NCBI RefSeq assembly: GCF_050948215.1
Contig: NC_135155.1
Location: forward strand, 10,930,001 to 10,994,000
Length of the DNA: 64,000 nucleotides
Direction: 5' to 3'
Origin: Halictus rubicundus
Lineage: Eukaryota; Arthropoda; Insecta; Hymenoptera; Halictidae
Each line of letters opens with the position of its first letter. Within the stretch, counting starts at the first letter, position 1. Both the position numbers and the translations under genes were made by a program. A model generated the notes under the pieces. The model was not told the origin of the DNA. It ran no database searches and saw only the letters and a program-made list of their open reading frames with translations. Of the stretch, positions 34,887 to 46,237 are shown piece by piece.

Positions 34887-36527
34887 GACAGATCTCGCCA
34901 GCCAGCGTGTCACCGGCAGGTTTTACGAGCGCTCGTCATCGACGAGTGTGGTGCAACCGAGTCGAATCCATCGACGACCGCCGCGAGTCTTTATCCCATC
35001 ATCCCGTCACGGAAAACTGTTTTCGTGGGAGCCGTTGCTACGGCGAAGGCTGTTGGCAATCTCGCGAGCTCGCTTGTCAGCCTTTTGTTCGCGGCGTTCA
35101 GATGTGGGAAGACGCCGGGATGAGTTTAGGCGATTTGTCCCTGGGACTCGTTGTTGCGAGAACGCTTCCTCATGCAGCCACCGATTATAGTAGCTTTCCA
35201 CTTGTCGGACAAGGGAAATAAATTAATGAGAAATGGGGATTAATGCTTTGCCACCAGGAATTTCAGTCATTGGCTTCTGGGCGGTCCGGTTTGGCCAAAA
35301 CGACACTGAACACTCTGAATCGCGTACTATACTAACCGCGCGGGCTGAAGACACTCCTCTACTCTGAGAATCTCTGTGCATAGAGCGGATTTTAATCCCT
35401 TGATGTAATGTACAAATTATTAACTACCAGGCACTGAAGAGATACTTTGTAGTAATAAAAATACAGAATCCGTTCAGATCTCCTACGCTACAATACAGAA
35501 GATTATTCTCATGGAAACACTTTTATGATTTCGACAGTTGTGAAAGAAAAGGTCAGGCTTGGTACTGTCCAATAACACGAGAAGTTAACGTTTCATCGCT
35601 TCCTAAGCTTTCTTTCACACGTTCGCGTAGTTTGTTTTCTTAACATACAGGTTGAATTTGGGCGCGTTAACCCATTTGCATAATTTGTGTACTTGAATAT
35701 AATAAAAAAGAAAAGTTTGGTGATAAAGGCGTTCTTTTCATATTTCCTTATGATGCAAATGGGCTAATCGAAAACGAAACGAGCTCTCGAGGCAACCTAA
35801 TGCCTATACTAGCCGGAAGTTACGTCGCGGTCTGACAGAGATGAAATATAGTGAGAGGATGCAAAGCCAGGTTTAAAGTTGAGTTAAGCATCACGAGAGA
35901 AAAATCGAGTACTAAAATCAAGCTTTTTGCGCTATAAAAGATCTTTCATGACGCAATATATTCCGCATAGACGCTTTTCAATTAGATCGTTCCGCTTAGA
36001 TATAGAACGTCGGATTAGAGGGATCGATCGGTTATTAGTGTCTAATAGAATTCCTTTGAGGCGTGCAGGATTGCGCGTCGTTACCACTTATCGATTATTT
36101 AATTGAATAAAGGGAACGGAAGCCGTTGAGTCAGAGTATTCTTACAGCAAGGCGGCGTTACGTTTCATTCCGGCCGTTTAGAACGTCGACGATCGACGCT
36201 GGCTGCCTCTTGTAATATTAAATTTCAATCGTGTTTCTTAACGCGCGCATCGAGAGAGGAATGCCGTGTTAGCATGATCGATTATACGATTAGGAAATTC
36301 TCGAATCAGATGCCACGAATCCATTATATGTATCCGCAAACGGGACCGCGGTGTCTCGTTGCGACACACACGGTGTCCCAGTTTTAATGGAACATGATGT
36401 TTGAATTATTAAAATCATAGCTCATTTTGTCGCGCGAATATTTATCGGTTATACCTCGACCCATAAATCTGGTATCGTTTATCAGTATGCTTGTCTTGTT
36501 TCGGCGATTCCTGCCAATGGTTCATCG
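34887..36527. other. Non-coding stretch with a small TTAA MITE
   Basis: Apart from the miniature element at 35667-35767, the stretch shows no repeat or gene. Frames at 34792-35221 are compositional. Confidence 0.5.
35667..35767. mobile_element. Miniature TTAA-type element, about 100 bp
   Basis: The left end is TTAACCCATTTGCATAA and the right end, reversed, is TTAGCCCATTTGCATCA, 14 of 17 matching. The left boundary is TTAA and the right has decayed to CTAA. The spacer is AT-rich, with no coding capacity. Confidence 0.65.
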
Positions 36528-36638
36528 GAATTGCGGATTTTATGCAACTTATTAAATGCATTTATGTAACTTATTGAAATTATTAGAAGGGAGAAAGAAT
36601 AAAAAAAGTTTTTATTTTGCATCAAGATCCGCAGTCTA
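36528..36638. mobile_element. hAT MITE, TAGACTGCGGA family, short eroded copy
   Basis: The left end, ATTGCGGATTTTATGC, is eroded, while the right end, GCATCAAGATCCGCAGTCTA, is well preserved. No matching 8 bp flanks remain. About 111 bp. Confidence 0.65.
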
Positions 36639-38010
36639 CTGATATAATATTTATACAGCCTGTTGTAATTATTCAGAGAACAGATCAATTTTTATGTAAC
36701 CACTTTCTCTGGTACTTGATGCAGACACTTTTTATTTCGCTTGACGTGGTTTCCATACAACACGTATACTGAATTACATTAAAAAGCGGTTTTTATTCTG
36801 TTTTTACCACTGACACTTTATTCTGTTTCTACACTGATGCTGTAAAAATATAAGTGACGTCACTCGGAATGTTCAATGCGAAATCAGCATTTTTCCGATT
36901 TGCTTGAGGTTTTTGATTTTTTACAACCTGGATTTTCAACTTAAAAATCCGAATTATTTTCAGTATATGTATATGGATTTTTCCAGAATTTTTGCATAAC
37001 ACTAACTAGAGAAAATAGGCTAATAACTAATTTTTTTCCATTTTGACCTCCCTGTCCAGATATAGAGTTAAAATTTGTCGTATGTTCTATTGAATTATTA
37101 TACTCTTTAATATTATGTCGTTGCATGTGAAGTGTCCGATTGATAATAATTATTTTCCTCTGAATAAAACCTCTTTATTACAGTAAGCTCCATTGTTTGT
37201 CAGCATAGGATTCAAACCTTGACCATTCGAATGCCGCTAAAATTAAATTTCGCGAGGATTTCGAGTACACCCAGTAGATTAGGCGGTTTAACGCTGTTCA
37301 TCGGGCGCAAAAGTGAAAAAATTGGTACTACTTCCGTCGCTCTTCTACGCGGCAGATGAGCAGCTAGACAATTAACCGGCGCGGTCCGGGCAAGAAAAAT
37401 CCGATTTGACGGATCCTTGAATGAGTGTACGATTAAAGAACGTTAATGACCCGGCCAGAAAAATGAGGAACGCAGAACGTGGGACGCGAGTCCTCGGAAA
37501 CTATATAATCCACGTGCGTTCGGACACCCTTAATGGTATATCGCGGTGATCGCACGCCGCGATCTTTTACGTTCCGCGGAACGGTGAAGTGGCCGCTCTT
37601 TGTAAGAGGGAGGACTAAGTGAGCAAAGATAAAAAGCATCAAGGTCTCCATGGAATTCTACGAACGTCAAGAACCATCGGCCATGGGTGTATGACCGTTA
37701 ACGAGCTGCGTTTTACCAGACTGAAAATCTCCCTCCTTCTGGCCGTTTTCTTTTTCCCATTTATCGCGATTATGATTTCATTCTTCGGCCGAGGCCCGTC
37801 CACCTTTGCCCGGTGACTCGTTCCGTCCCTTTCGGTCGCTTCGAGTGATGTCACCGTCGTCGGTGTACTTTGTCGCCAAGTCCTATTCAGCTCTGGGAAG
37901 ATGAAAACGATTAGCGGACCACTGTTGTTCAACGTAAGGAACATAACTGTGCTAGATCCAGGACAAGGAGATTTTAACTGTATTCAAACTGTATCTGTGA
38001 AGCTACTATC
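36639..38010. other. Non-coding stretch, no gene supported
   Basis: AT-rich to 37.2 kb, balanced after. A small open frame with a hydrophobic run (37691-37816) is discussed as a weak observation. No repeat family member was seen. Confidence 0.5.
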
Positions 38011-38218
38011 TACAGTGATTTCTCTATATATGTCGCCAAGACCTGGATGATAAATGTCGCTATCCCCACTACCGCGGGATGTACCCCGTGAGGGCGCGCG
38101 AAGGTCGGGAGACCTCGGACGCCGCGGAGTGTAAGCATAACACGGGAATAGTATGTCCTGGACGATATATGTCGCTGGCAAGACCCGTGTTGTTGACAAA
38201 AATCGAGAATTCGCTGTA
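38011..38218 (+). mobile_element. TA-flanked MITE, TACAGTGA family, 208 bp reference copy
   Basis: The left end is TACAGTGATTTCTCTATATA and the right end is GAGAATTCGCTGTA. The ends are inverted repeats of about 22 bases. The interior, in order, has CAAGACCTGGATGATAAA, ATCCCCACTACCGCGGG, GACCTCGGACGCCG, AACACGGGAATAG and CAAGACCCGTGTTGTTGAC. The two halves are partly complementary (ACACGGG facing CCCGTGT). All other copies in the window align to this one. Confidence 0.88.
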
Positions 38219-39100
38219 CTATCATCTATTATCTCAAATTTGCAATGAAATGTCCGATTTTGAAAAGCAACTCCTTCCCTAAATAAAACTTATTGGTCAA
38301 ACACCATTGCAATCAACATATCCTGTCAACGAATGTCATACAAGTTCCTCGATCGTGTTACGATGGAAATCGAATTTTTTGGCCGTCCACATTCATCATT
38401 CATACGACACCATAGCATTCCAATCCTCCGTCGAAGCCATCCTCCGCAATTCCTAATCGCGATTCCATCGGGAACCAGTTTCTGCTTCGTCCAGTAAACA
38501 ACAACTATACTTCCCATGAGACCGTTCGCCTAAAACATTCGCGTGGTCCACGTTCCACGGCGAGGATCACGTCCGGATGTTTATGAATCCCGGTATAGCT
38601 CGTCGCCGACCTAATGACACCGCAGTTCCCCGTCGAACAGTTCCAATCATGCGGCGGCCGATCCAATTAGCGCCGGCAACGTAGAAACCGCCTCTGTTCG
38701 CCGCTGAAATCTATTCGGGCCGGTTGCTTTCCTGTCCCGGGAGCCGTTCGTGGAATTTAGTCGTCGCCGGGTTCACCGTTAATTACGTTGCTCGAATTAC
38801 GGGGACCGGTTGACTTTGATCTGGGAAAGTTCGCGAGCGTGTAGTTTCCCCGTCTCTCTGCCGCCGCGCCGAACCGCGCCGGTACAGAAAAGAAAGAAAG
38901 GACACGTAAGCGTGCAGAGATCTGGTTCTCGTACTTCCTACTCGCCGGTCGGAATCGGGGTCCATTTTCAGACCGTGTCGTTCACGATCGTCGGACGTCT
39001 CGAATCACCGAGCCAATCGGACACCGGCGCTATTCGTCTTTGCCTGCGGACCGGAGACCGCGTTGTGTAACCTCGGCAAAGCACCCGGAAGGTACACACA

Positions 39101-39145
<45 letters not shown>

Positions 39146-39522
39146 CACAGGTCGATGACGACGACGACGACAACGGTGTTACGATGTGTGCACTTTCACT
39201 GTCGTTGCTCCCCTTTGTGCCGCTTCCATCGGCTCCCGACTTCGCCTTTTTCCTCCAATGTCGTCGCGTTCGAGCCTCGATCGATGAACCGTCGGCCCTC
39301 CCCGGTTCCCAGAGATGTTTATTAGTCACGTCCGGGGGACAGGTGTACCACGGAAACGGCTAGCCACATTACCGGTTTCCTTTTCGACCGGGCGGTTTTC
39401 GAATTGAATATGTTTCGGCTTCGCTTTCTTCCTGCGCTTACCCTTTCGTAGAAGATACCCCAGCATAGAGATACGAAGTTTATTTTGAATTATATCCACG
39501 GCAAAGCGAATGTACAATTATC
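38219..39522. other. Non-coding stretch with GA microsatellite
   Basis: GC-balanced. Aside from the GA repeat at 39103-39141 and a GAC triplet run at about 39156-39170, nothing is recognised. Frames overlapping the GA repeat are low-complexity translations. Confidence 0.5.
39103..39141. repeat. (GA)n microsatellite
   Basis: Close to twenty uninterrupted GA units. Confidence 0.97.
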
Positions 39523-40104
39523 TACAGTGATTTCTCTATATATGTCGCCAAGACCTGGATGATAAATGTCGTGGAGTTATCCCCACTACCGCTGGGTATA
39601 ACCCGTGAGGGGCCATGACATACAGTGAATCTGAACTTTGTCAATATTGGACTATACTACTTACATTTTTTTTTGAGAAGTTAGAACAATTGGATCGCTA
39701 CATAACGTGAAAAAAATGTTTGATTAAAATTGCAATTGGTCGAAATTACAAAGAAAGTACTAAAAGTTGCATTTTGCAACTTTTTTATGCGGGCTAGTAT
39801 TAGTAATTTAGAAAGTACGTTTTATAAGTCTTTATCAATTATACATATTCTGAATATTTCATTTTCAATGTAAGTCCACATAAAAAAGTTGCAAAATTGC
39901 AAAGTTGCAACTTTTAGTATTTTCTCTGCAATTTCGACCAATTGCAATGTTTGTAAAAATTTTTTGTTCACTTTATGTACCAACCAACTGTGCTAACTTC
40001 TTTAAGACAATCCAAGTCGTATGGTCCAATATCAACAAAGATATACGATCTTTAAAAGCGTCCTAATATTAGTGGGAGTCACTGTATATCGAGAATTCAC
40101 TGTG
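39523..40104 (+). mobile_element. TA-flanked MITE, TACAGTGA family, split by a foldback insertion
   Basis: The left half (39523-39620) is TACAGTGATTTCTC through GTGAGGGGCCATGACA, and the right terminus (TATCGAGAATTCACTG) resumes at 40087. Between them sits a 466 bp foldback element. Removing the insert and one TA restores the family's normal right-end sequence, so the insertion is exact. The host copy itself lacks about 90 bases of the family's middle. Confidence 0.82.
39621..40086. mobile_element. Foldback element with TACAGTGA ends, nested
   Basis: The element starts TACAGTGAATCTGAAC and ends with the complement of TACAGTGACTCCCAC. The arms extend inward about 200 bases each. Examples are TCAATATTGGACTATAC facing (reversed) TGATATTGGACCATACG, TTGCAATTGGTCGAAATT on both arms, and AAAGTTGCA blocks near the centre. 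It is flanked by TA. Long, nearly complementary arms mean the RNA would fold into one long hairpin. No protein is encoded. Confidence 0.85.
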
Positions 40105-40178
40105 ATGTGTAACAGTAACCAGAAGTTTACCATAGAACATGTCGTTAACCGTGATTCAACATAAAAGCACGATTTATA

Positions 40179-40539
40179 TTAACAACTAGATTTACGGATC
40201 ACTAAAAGCGAGAATTTCACATTACTTTATAAAAATAACTCGAATGTGTCTACCCAAGTTTCCAGCCATGTTTTAAAAAATATATACCTAAAGAAATAAA
40301 TTTGTGGAGTAATTCCACTACTGAGTGAACTCTCGATATATGTCAACAACACGGGTCTTTTGCCAGCGTCATGCCCGAGCCGCGTTATGTTTATACTCCT
40401 CGGCGTCCGAGGCCTCCCGAGCTTCGTGACCCGGTAGTGGGGATAATTCCGCGACGTTTATCATCCAGGCCTCGGCGACATATATGTAGAAATCACTGTA
40501 ATCGTAAATTAAAAATACTAGACGTAAACCTGGTGTTAA
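40179..40539 (-). mobile_element. TTAA-flanked MITE, CACTAGGTTTACGG family, with nested TA MITE
   Basis: TTAA bounds it at 40179-40182 and 40536-40539. One end carries ACTAGATTTACGGATCACTA and the other, reversed, TTAACACCAGGTTTACG. The interior block AAAGAAATAAATTTG matches 58525-58749 and 41786-41880 in reverse. At 40319-40500 the element is interrupted by a TACAGTGA-family MITE. Excluding the insert, the host is about 180 bp and lacks part of the middle. Confidence 0.75.
40319..40500 (-). mobile_element. TA-flanked MITE, TACAGTGA family, nested copy
   Basis: The left end, TACTGAGTGAACTCTCGATA, is slightly altered, and the right end is GTAGAAATCACTGTA. Interior blocks AACACGGGTCTTTTGCCAGC, CCCGAGCTTCGTGACCC and TCATCCAGGCCTCGGCGAC are in reverse orientation relative to 38011. 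TA is present on both sides. Confidence 0.82.
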
Positions 40540-40977
40540 GGATTTCTCTGAAGGAAGAATTTTTACAACTCAATTCGACCGACCGCTCGTAAATAAACAA
40601 TGCGCCGCCGTCCCCGGCGAAGAATTCAGTAGAGTATGCAGCGGAACACGGTTCCAGAGTCGCAGTGAATTATAGCGTACGGTGGAACACGGGAAAAACC
40701 GTGAACAAGGTGCAAGTCGTTGCACCTTGCGATCGACTTCGCCAGGCGTCAAAGTGAATTAAGCGGCGACCGGTGTGGATTATCCTTGTAACAGTGGGAC
40801 GCGTAAGTCGGTGATGAGCCTTTGTCGAAGAAAGACATTCCTGAAAAAGAGGGTAGAACGAGGACGGAATAATCGAGACTGGCAAGAAGTCGTGATGAGC
40901 GTCGGAGAGAAAGGAGGATCCTACAACGGGTAGAGACCTTTAAGATCGTAGAGCAGAGGCATACTCTTCGCGTACCT

Positions 40978-41016
<39 letters not shown>

Positions 41017-41018
41017 CA
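40978..41018. repeat. (CA)n(TA)n microsatellite
   Basis: About eight CA units followed by about eleven TA units. Confidence 0.96.
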
Positions 41019-41785
41019 CGATCTGCAAACACATAATCCTATGTTCTTGACCAACCTGCCTAACTCAAGGAAGAACGCTCCGATGTTTCACTGAAGTACA
41101 CGTGTACGATAAGATCGAAAGTGTACGATAGAAGAGCACTTGTTACGTAATTAAACGTTACATCTGCGAACCACTTTTGTCACGACCGAGTAATTAATCG
41201 CGTAATACTGGAGGCAGACGAAAATAACCAGTGTGCCGAATTAAAGTTTCATCTGTCAAGATAAGAAAAGACTTAAAGTAGTTGGATAAAAATTGTCTGC
41301 ATTAATTGCAAGATATAGGAATACAGGAGCAAGCATAGACATTTATTTCTTTTATCAATTACTTTAAAGAGCTGAATGTGATGCAATCAGATTTTCGGAC
41401 TTTTTAAAATATTTTATAAGTTTTGAATAAAGAATAATTTACAGTCTTCCGTTAGGAGTTTTATAATGAAGGTGTTCAATTTAGGATTTTGTTTACCAGT
41501 TAAATATGCAAACAACGGTCTCGAAGGAAGAAACACAGATCAAATTACATCGTGTTTAGTGTCATTTTAATCAGAAAAGTGCCACGGATGAGTTGGCGAA
41601 AGTCCCATAAGAAAATAATGAAAAATGAAGAAGTTTTGTAATTGGATTAGTAGTGGTTCACACCGATATAGCCGACTCCATGTTTACACTTTACCGAAGC
41701 AGCTCCCAGTGTATGCCTCCAGTGGAGGAGATAGGCGAACTAAGATCGTGTAGCTCCGTTCCGCTTGGATCGAGACTTTTCTGTA

Positions 41786-41880
41786 ACATATACCCAAAGA
41801 AATAAATTTGTTGAATAGTTCCCCATCTTTGCAATCTCAACAATAATCGTAACGTAAAAATATTAGAACCTGTCATTTCT
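41786..41880 (-). mobile_element. Fragment of a TTAA-flanked MITE, CACTAGGTTTACGG family
   Basis: CCAAAGAAATAAATTTGTTG and AAAATATTAGAACCTGTCA match, in reverse, the interior and inner left end of 58525-58749. Both termini are missing. Confidence 0.6.
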
Positions 41881-42644
41881 CAACCTGTCGTCCACTCAAT
41901 TCCGCCATGGACGCATAAAGTCTGTTAACGAAGGAAGGACGATTAATCATCGCTTCCTTGAAGATGAAAGCGCAAGTTTGCACGAACTTCCGCAGTTCGC
42001 CGATGTCCTCTCGTTCGCAGATAACCCGCTGGAAGATAATAACTCTGGAAAGAGCAAATCGCGGCTGGTTGATAATTATCGAGCGCACGATCTTCCTTTC
42101 GTTAATTCGTTCGCGAGGTTAATTACGTTGACTGTGCCCCGATAAAATCGGACTGTTCCGTCGGGAAGAAATCGTCGCGTGTTCTTTTCACGGAGGAAGG
42201 AGGTGGTTCCGACGCGTGTCGAGTAATTTTCCCTGACACCGACGGAATTATGCACGATATAGGCGGCGTGCTCGCACGAACTGGGTCAATTTGATTGACG
42301 GCAGAAATCTGCTTGGTCGAGCGCGGGAATTCTGAAGGCGGACGAACGAACGGTCGCGAACAAACCGAGAGGATCCGCAGGACGAAACGGCTCACCCAAG
42401 GTAATTCACGATTCTTCGTGGTTGCCATCAGAAAAAAAAAACGCCATTCGGTCAATGGTTAGCTCGACGGTACTGCCGCCGGCTCTTACGTCGTTGGCGA
42501 TCGTTCGTTCATTAAGGAGAGTCCGACTTTCAATTCAGCGAAAAATTTCGAATTTCGGTTTTTTCTACGTATTCTTAATTTAAGACCAAGATCTCTCTCA
42601 GTTCCGACACGAATTCTGATACGAATTAATTGATACACCTAATA

Positions 42645-42997
42645 TTAGGGGTACCCATAAGTAATCAATTATTTGCAAAGAATTGGTTTTGTCTTTGATT
42701 CTGTACCGATCGTTGAAGAGGAAACACGTATTCTTTTACAGTTTTCCGTAAAGCAGCCTTTGTTCAACATATTCTAAAAGGTATAATCTCTGGAGCATTA
42801 TTTAAGAAATAAAACATTCACTTCTGTAGAAGACGTAAGGAGGCACCTTGAGTCATATTTTGCTTCACGAATCCTGGATTTGATAATGCCCTTGATAATG
42901 ATGGAGATTGTATAATAAATTAATAAATAAAAACCTGAATTTACCACAAAGTTTGTTTTAGATTTCAAAATAATTGATTGCTTAGAGGTTCCCCTAA
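42645..42997 (+). mobile_element. mariner-like element, 353 bp deletion derivative (copy B)
   Basis: The left end is TTAGGGGTACCCATAAG and the right end, reversed, is TTAGGGGAACCTCTAAG, with TA immediately outside both ends, a clean mariner target duplication. The first 140 bases match copy A (2464 onward) closely. The interior then jumps to a short piece of the transposase C-terminus (the equivalent of HLESYFASRILD) and ends with the same trailer. Almost the whole transposase is gone. The deletion endpoints differ from those of copy A, so the two arose independently from a longer parent. Confidence 0.87.
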
Positions 42998-43790
42998 TAT
43001 TAAATTGTTGCGTACGGAATATCCGATCTTAAAATGCCGGTTTCGCGAAGCGTTTTGATCAAGCGATCAAGCAACGTGGATCGTGCGACACGAATATCAG
43101 TGTCTCTCGGCCAGTCTCAGAACATCGCTCCTGGATCACGGGAACGCTGTACGATCCTTTACGTGCGTGAAGGCACTTCGTCGAAATTATAGGGGATCCC
43201 GGAGCAAGCAAATAATCACCGAGTTAGCGTAGCTCACCGACGAGAATTAGACGAGGGAGGATGGTGTGCGAAGGTGGGTCGGTGAAACGGGACGGCAGAA
43301 ACGCGGCTCTAATTATTATAAATTAGCGAGGAACCTCGCGAGCGAACCTCGTCGTTTCGTTCGAGCGATTAGTCCGCCGCCGCGCCGCTCCGAGCCGCTC
43401 CGAGCCGCGCCGAGCCGCGCGGGGACTAAAGCGAGTATTAAAATGAGAACGGGTCGAGGATGCATGATCTTAATTCATCTCCTTTATTCCGCGACGTGTT
43501 ATCAAATATGGGAGAGGCACCGCTCCGTGGGTCGTTCGTCAAAGCACCGGCGAAACCCAGAAAGAGAAACCGCGTTGGCCGAAATTAGGCTCGAACGGGA
43601 CGGTTCTAACGGTTACAGATTACCGTGAAATTTCGGGCATCGCGGGTTCGTCTATAATGCTTCGCAGTCACCTTTGGAACCATAAATTCGTTCCCACTGC
43701 TTCGCATCCTTCGTTGTCTTAGGGAAGCGGTGATATGACTGAAGACTGTGGTACCAATCTCTATTTTTGGAAGACGAGGTTTATTGATAT
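42998..43790. other. Non-coding stretch with GC-rich GAGCC repeat
   Basis: A short imperfect repeat of CGAGCCGCTC/GCGC units lies at 43386-43425. An open frame starting at 43443 has a hydrophobic N-terminus but no other support. Nothing else is recognised. Confidence 0.5.
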
Positions 43791-43997
43791 TTAACATTAG
43801 GGTTGGCGGATTCTTATATTTTCAATTTAGGATCATTAAAATTGTGAACATGCACTAATGAAAAATTATTCAACAGATTCATTTCTTTGGGTATATATTA
43901 TAAAAAGAGTGGCTAAGAATTTGAATATATACATCTTGCTATTTTTCTAAAGTCATGTGAAATAGTAATTTTTAGTGCCCCGTGAACCTAATGTTTA
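43791..43997 (+). mobile_element. TTAA-flanked MITE, CACTAGGTTTACGG family, eroded copy
   Basis: The left end is TTAACATTAGGGTTGG and the right end is AGTGCCCCGTGAACCTAATG followed by TTTA, a decayed TTAA. Interior TGAAAAATTATTCAACAG and ATTTCTTTGGGTATATAT match 58525-58749. Confidence 0.7.
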
Positions 43998-45508
43998 CTC
44001 TACAGTTGATCCAGTGCATCGACCATTTTCATGTACTCTTCACTAAACTGTGGCTTTTTATGGAAAATTAAATAGCATTCTCAAAATCTTCTACTGTCCT
44101 TACAATTTTGTACTTCATCCATTCGTTTTTATTACACATGCATAAAATCGCAAGTCTACTTATCGCCTGAGTACATAATTGGATTATCTCGCGGAATAAA
44201 TTGATAACAATCGAGGAGTGGCAGCATCGAACACGTTCCGTCCGACGAAGTCCGTCGGCGTGATTCGAAAAGTGCCGCTCCACGGAAGGCTGACGTAAAT
44301 CTATTATGATCCAGCACGCCTAGCAATAATCGATGCAGAGTGAGGAACGTCGCAAAAAAAAAAAAGATTGGTAACCGCTCACGCGACGGACCTTTAAGTA
44401 ATTCCGCAAAAACACTCGCGTGTCCCAGAAGCTCGTTCAGTGGGAACGACATTTCACGCGCGACGACCTAATACCCCGTAAATCTTGGCCTCGGTGCTCG
44501 AATTAAAAGCTTTGGCACGCGATATCCGTTCGTTGCCATTTATCCCGACGTTGAACGATATCGGATACCCCGTGGACAGGCGTAGATCATCGGCAAAAAT
44601 CTGCACACAAAGACCGATTGCCTATTTACAAGTACAATGGTGCTCGGTCAAAGGGTATAATGATGCTCGGTCAAAGGGTCAAATGCAACTCCAAATCTAA
44701 TCAATCTTTCTTCCTACCATTCGATAAGGCCCAACAAAAATTCTATTTGGGAAATTTCAAATCGGTACTCTTACCACAGGGGTAATTACAGGGCGAGCAC
44801 GGTTTAATGAACCACATTTCTTCTGTTCTGCTTCGTGAAAAAATACGAAAAAATTCATGAACATTCTACCCGATAGCACACACGTCTGTGATTTTTTTCC
44901 GAATTTTTGGCTGCGAATTTGAGTTTTGAAAAATCTCGGAAGCTTGGAATTGCTGATTCTAAACTTAAGTTATCGGATGACCACGTTTATATTATTATAT
45001 TTATTTTATCTTATTACAACTATATACCAACTGTACTCTTTGCATCAGTAAATTTAAGCGAGCAGATTTTAGTGAAATTTAGCCGAGCATTAGTGCATAT
45101 TCGCGGCGCATTTTCACCGGACTGGTACGCAGGATTCCCACTGGCCCTCTTTCTCTTCGGGTCTTCTTTAGATCTTTCTTGGATACTCATCGGGGAACGC
45201 CGGGACGGCCAATGAACGTCCCGCAGTGAGGGCACAAGTGTCGGGACAAATTAAGTGTTGCCCCGACAACGGGCCAGAAACACGCGTCCACACTAGAATT
45301 ACATCCACCGATACCGATCTACATCGGATTTGAATAATGCACCGGTGGTTTCTTCCCGGCCCGAGACTAACCAGTCCCAGGGGCGGCCACTCTTCCGTTT
45401 CAAAATCACGAAAGAATGCGCAAACAAATCGCGCGCACGCTTTCCTCGATAACACGCGCGTTCTGAAAAATCCCCGCCTCCCCACCTAGATTTTAATAAA
45501 ATTGTCAT
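43998..45508. other. Non-coding stretch, no gene recognised
   Basis: An isolated hAT-MITE-like end (ATGCATAAAATCGCAAGTCTA) lies near 44138-44158. A short direct repeat, GATGCTCGGTCAAAGGGT, occurs in near-identical form twice at about 44639-44680. No gene is supported. Confidence 0.5.
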
Positions 45509-45534
45509 AGGTGACCTGAATAAACAGGTCACCT
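45509..45534. repeat. Perfect 10 bp inverted repeat with AGGTCA half-sites
   Basis: AGGTGACCTG (45509-45518) and CAGGTCACCT (45525-45534) are exact complements around a six-base loop, AATAAA. The repeat contains TGACCT and AGGTCA, the half-sites recognised by nuclear receptors, arranged as an everted repeat with eight bases between them. Whether it is bound is unknown. Confidence 0.8.
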
Positions 45535-46113
45535 GAATAGCTCGCTTGCTTTTGAAGATAGACTTTTTCTAGGCGGAGGCGTCAAGGAGATATGAAGGTC
45601 AACTGTGTGTGTGTGTGTGTGTGTTCTTTTCTTTAATAGAACAGTATGGTTTTTTATTTACATTCTGATAGTGTGTTTGAAGACGAATACAAAGGCCTAT
45701 TATGAAGGTCATTCAAGGGCAACTGCAGTAGAAAATAAATAGTATAAGTATCTTCTGGCCCAGATTATGGTCTCCATTCTACATGCTTTACTACCTCTAA
45801 TACATACGAATATCAACAGTTAAAATCTCAATTTAAATACAAACAAAATCAGCAATGTGAAGGTCGTTTTAAATAATAGTGTGACAATTTCTAGCGGTGC
45901 CTCGGAGTCGCCATTCGGGGCGCAAAGGGTTAAAACTCGCGAGAACAGGAGAGCATAGGGAAGCGTGAAAACGCAGTATGCGAGACAAAAGAAGTATGAA
46001 TTTTCACAGCAAGAGGCGTCTAATAGGGACTAATCAGAATTCGCCACGAAGAGAAAACTATCACCCGCTTGCGTGGACAAATTGAGGATACATTGAGATG
46101 CTTAATCTCTCAG
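45535..46113. other. Non-coding stretch upstream of the candidate exon
   Basis: Contains a GT microsatellite (45604-45624) and a terminus-like TTAA motif (45892-45934, CGGGGCGCAAAGGGTTAA) of a kind common in TTAA MITEs, without a partner. If the exon at 46238 is real, part of this could be promoter or 5' intron. Confidence 0.45.
45604..45624. repeat. (GT)n microsatellite
   Basis: About ten uninterrupted GT units. Confidence 0.95.
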
Positions 46114-46237
46114 ATTGATGCCAACGGGTTGCGCCTGTGATACATTTCCGCTGTTCCGCGGGCCGCCGTGAAATTATTCAAATCCACGGGGATAGGAGAT
46201 CGTAGATAGGGATTAAAGATCACCGATGAGGCCGTAG

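Larger units (their letters stand above)
40540..42644. other. Non-coding stretch with a CA/TA repeat and a MITE fragment
   Basis: Contains the CA/TA microsatellite at 40978-41018 and the TTAA-MITE fragment at 41786-41880. Otherwise no gene is supported. A minus-strand frame at 42123-42455 has no recognised domain. Confidence 0.5.

Noticed and set aside
37195..37235. GGTTTGAATCC on the minus strand, resembling a tRNA B box
   Set aside because: Flanking bases cannot form a T-arm stem, no A box lies at the right distance, and no cloverleaf can be drawn.
38011..38218. Possible 8 bp duplication (TACTATCT/TACTATCA) around a TACAGTGA MITE
   Set aside because: It requires asymmetric ends and is not seen at the other copies, whereas TA at both boundaries is seen in most copies. 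TA is the simpler target.
40749..41054. Minus-strand frame with a hydrophobic Ile/Tyr/Val/Cys run
   Set aside because: The hydrophobic run is the translation of the (CA)n(TA)n microsatellite.
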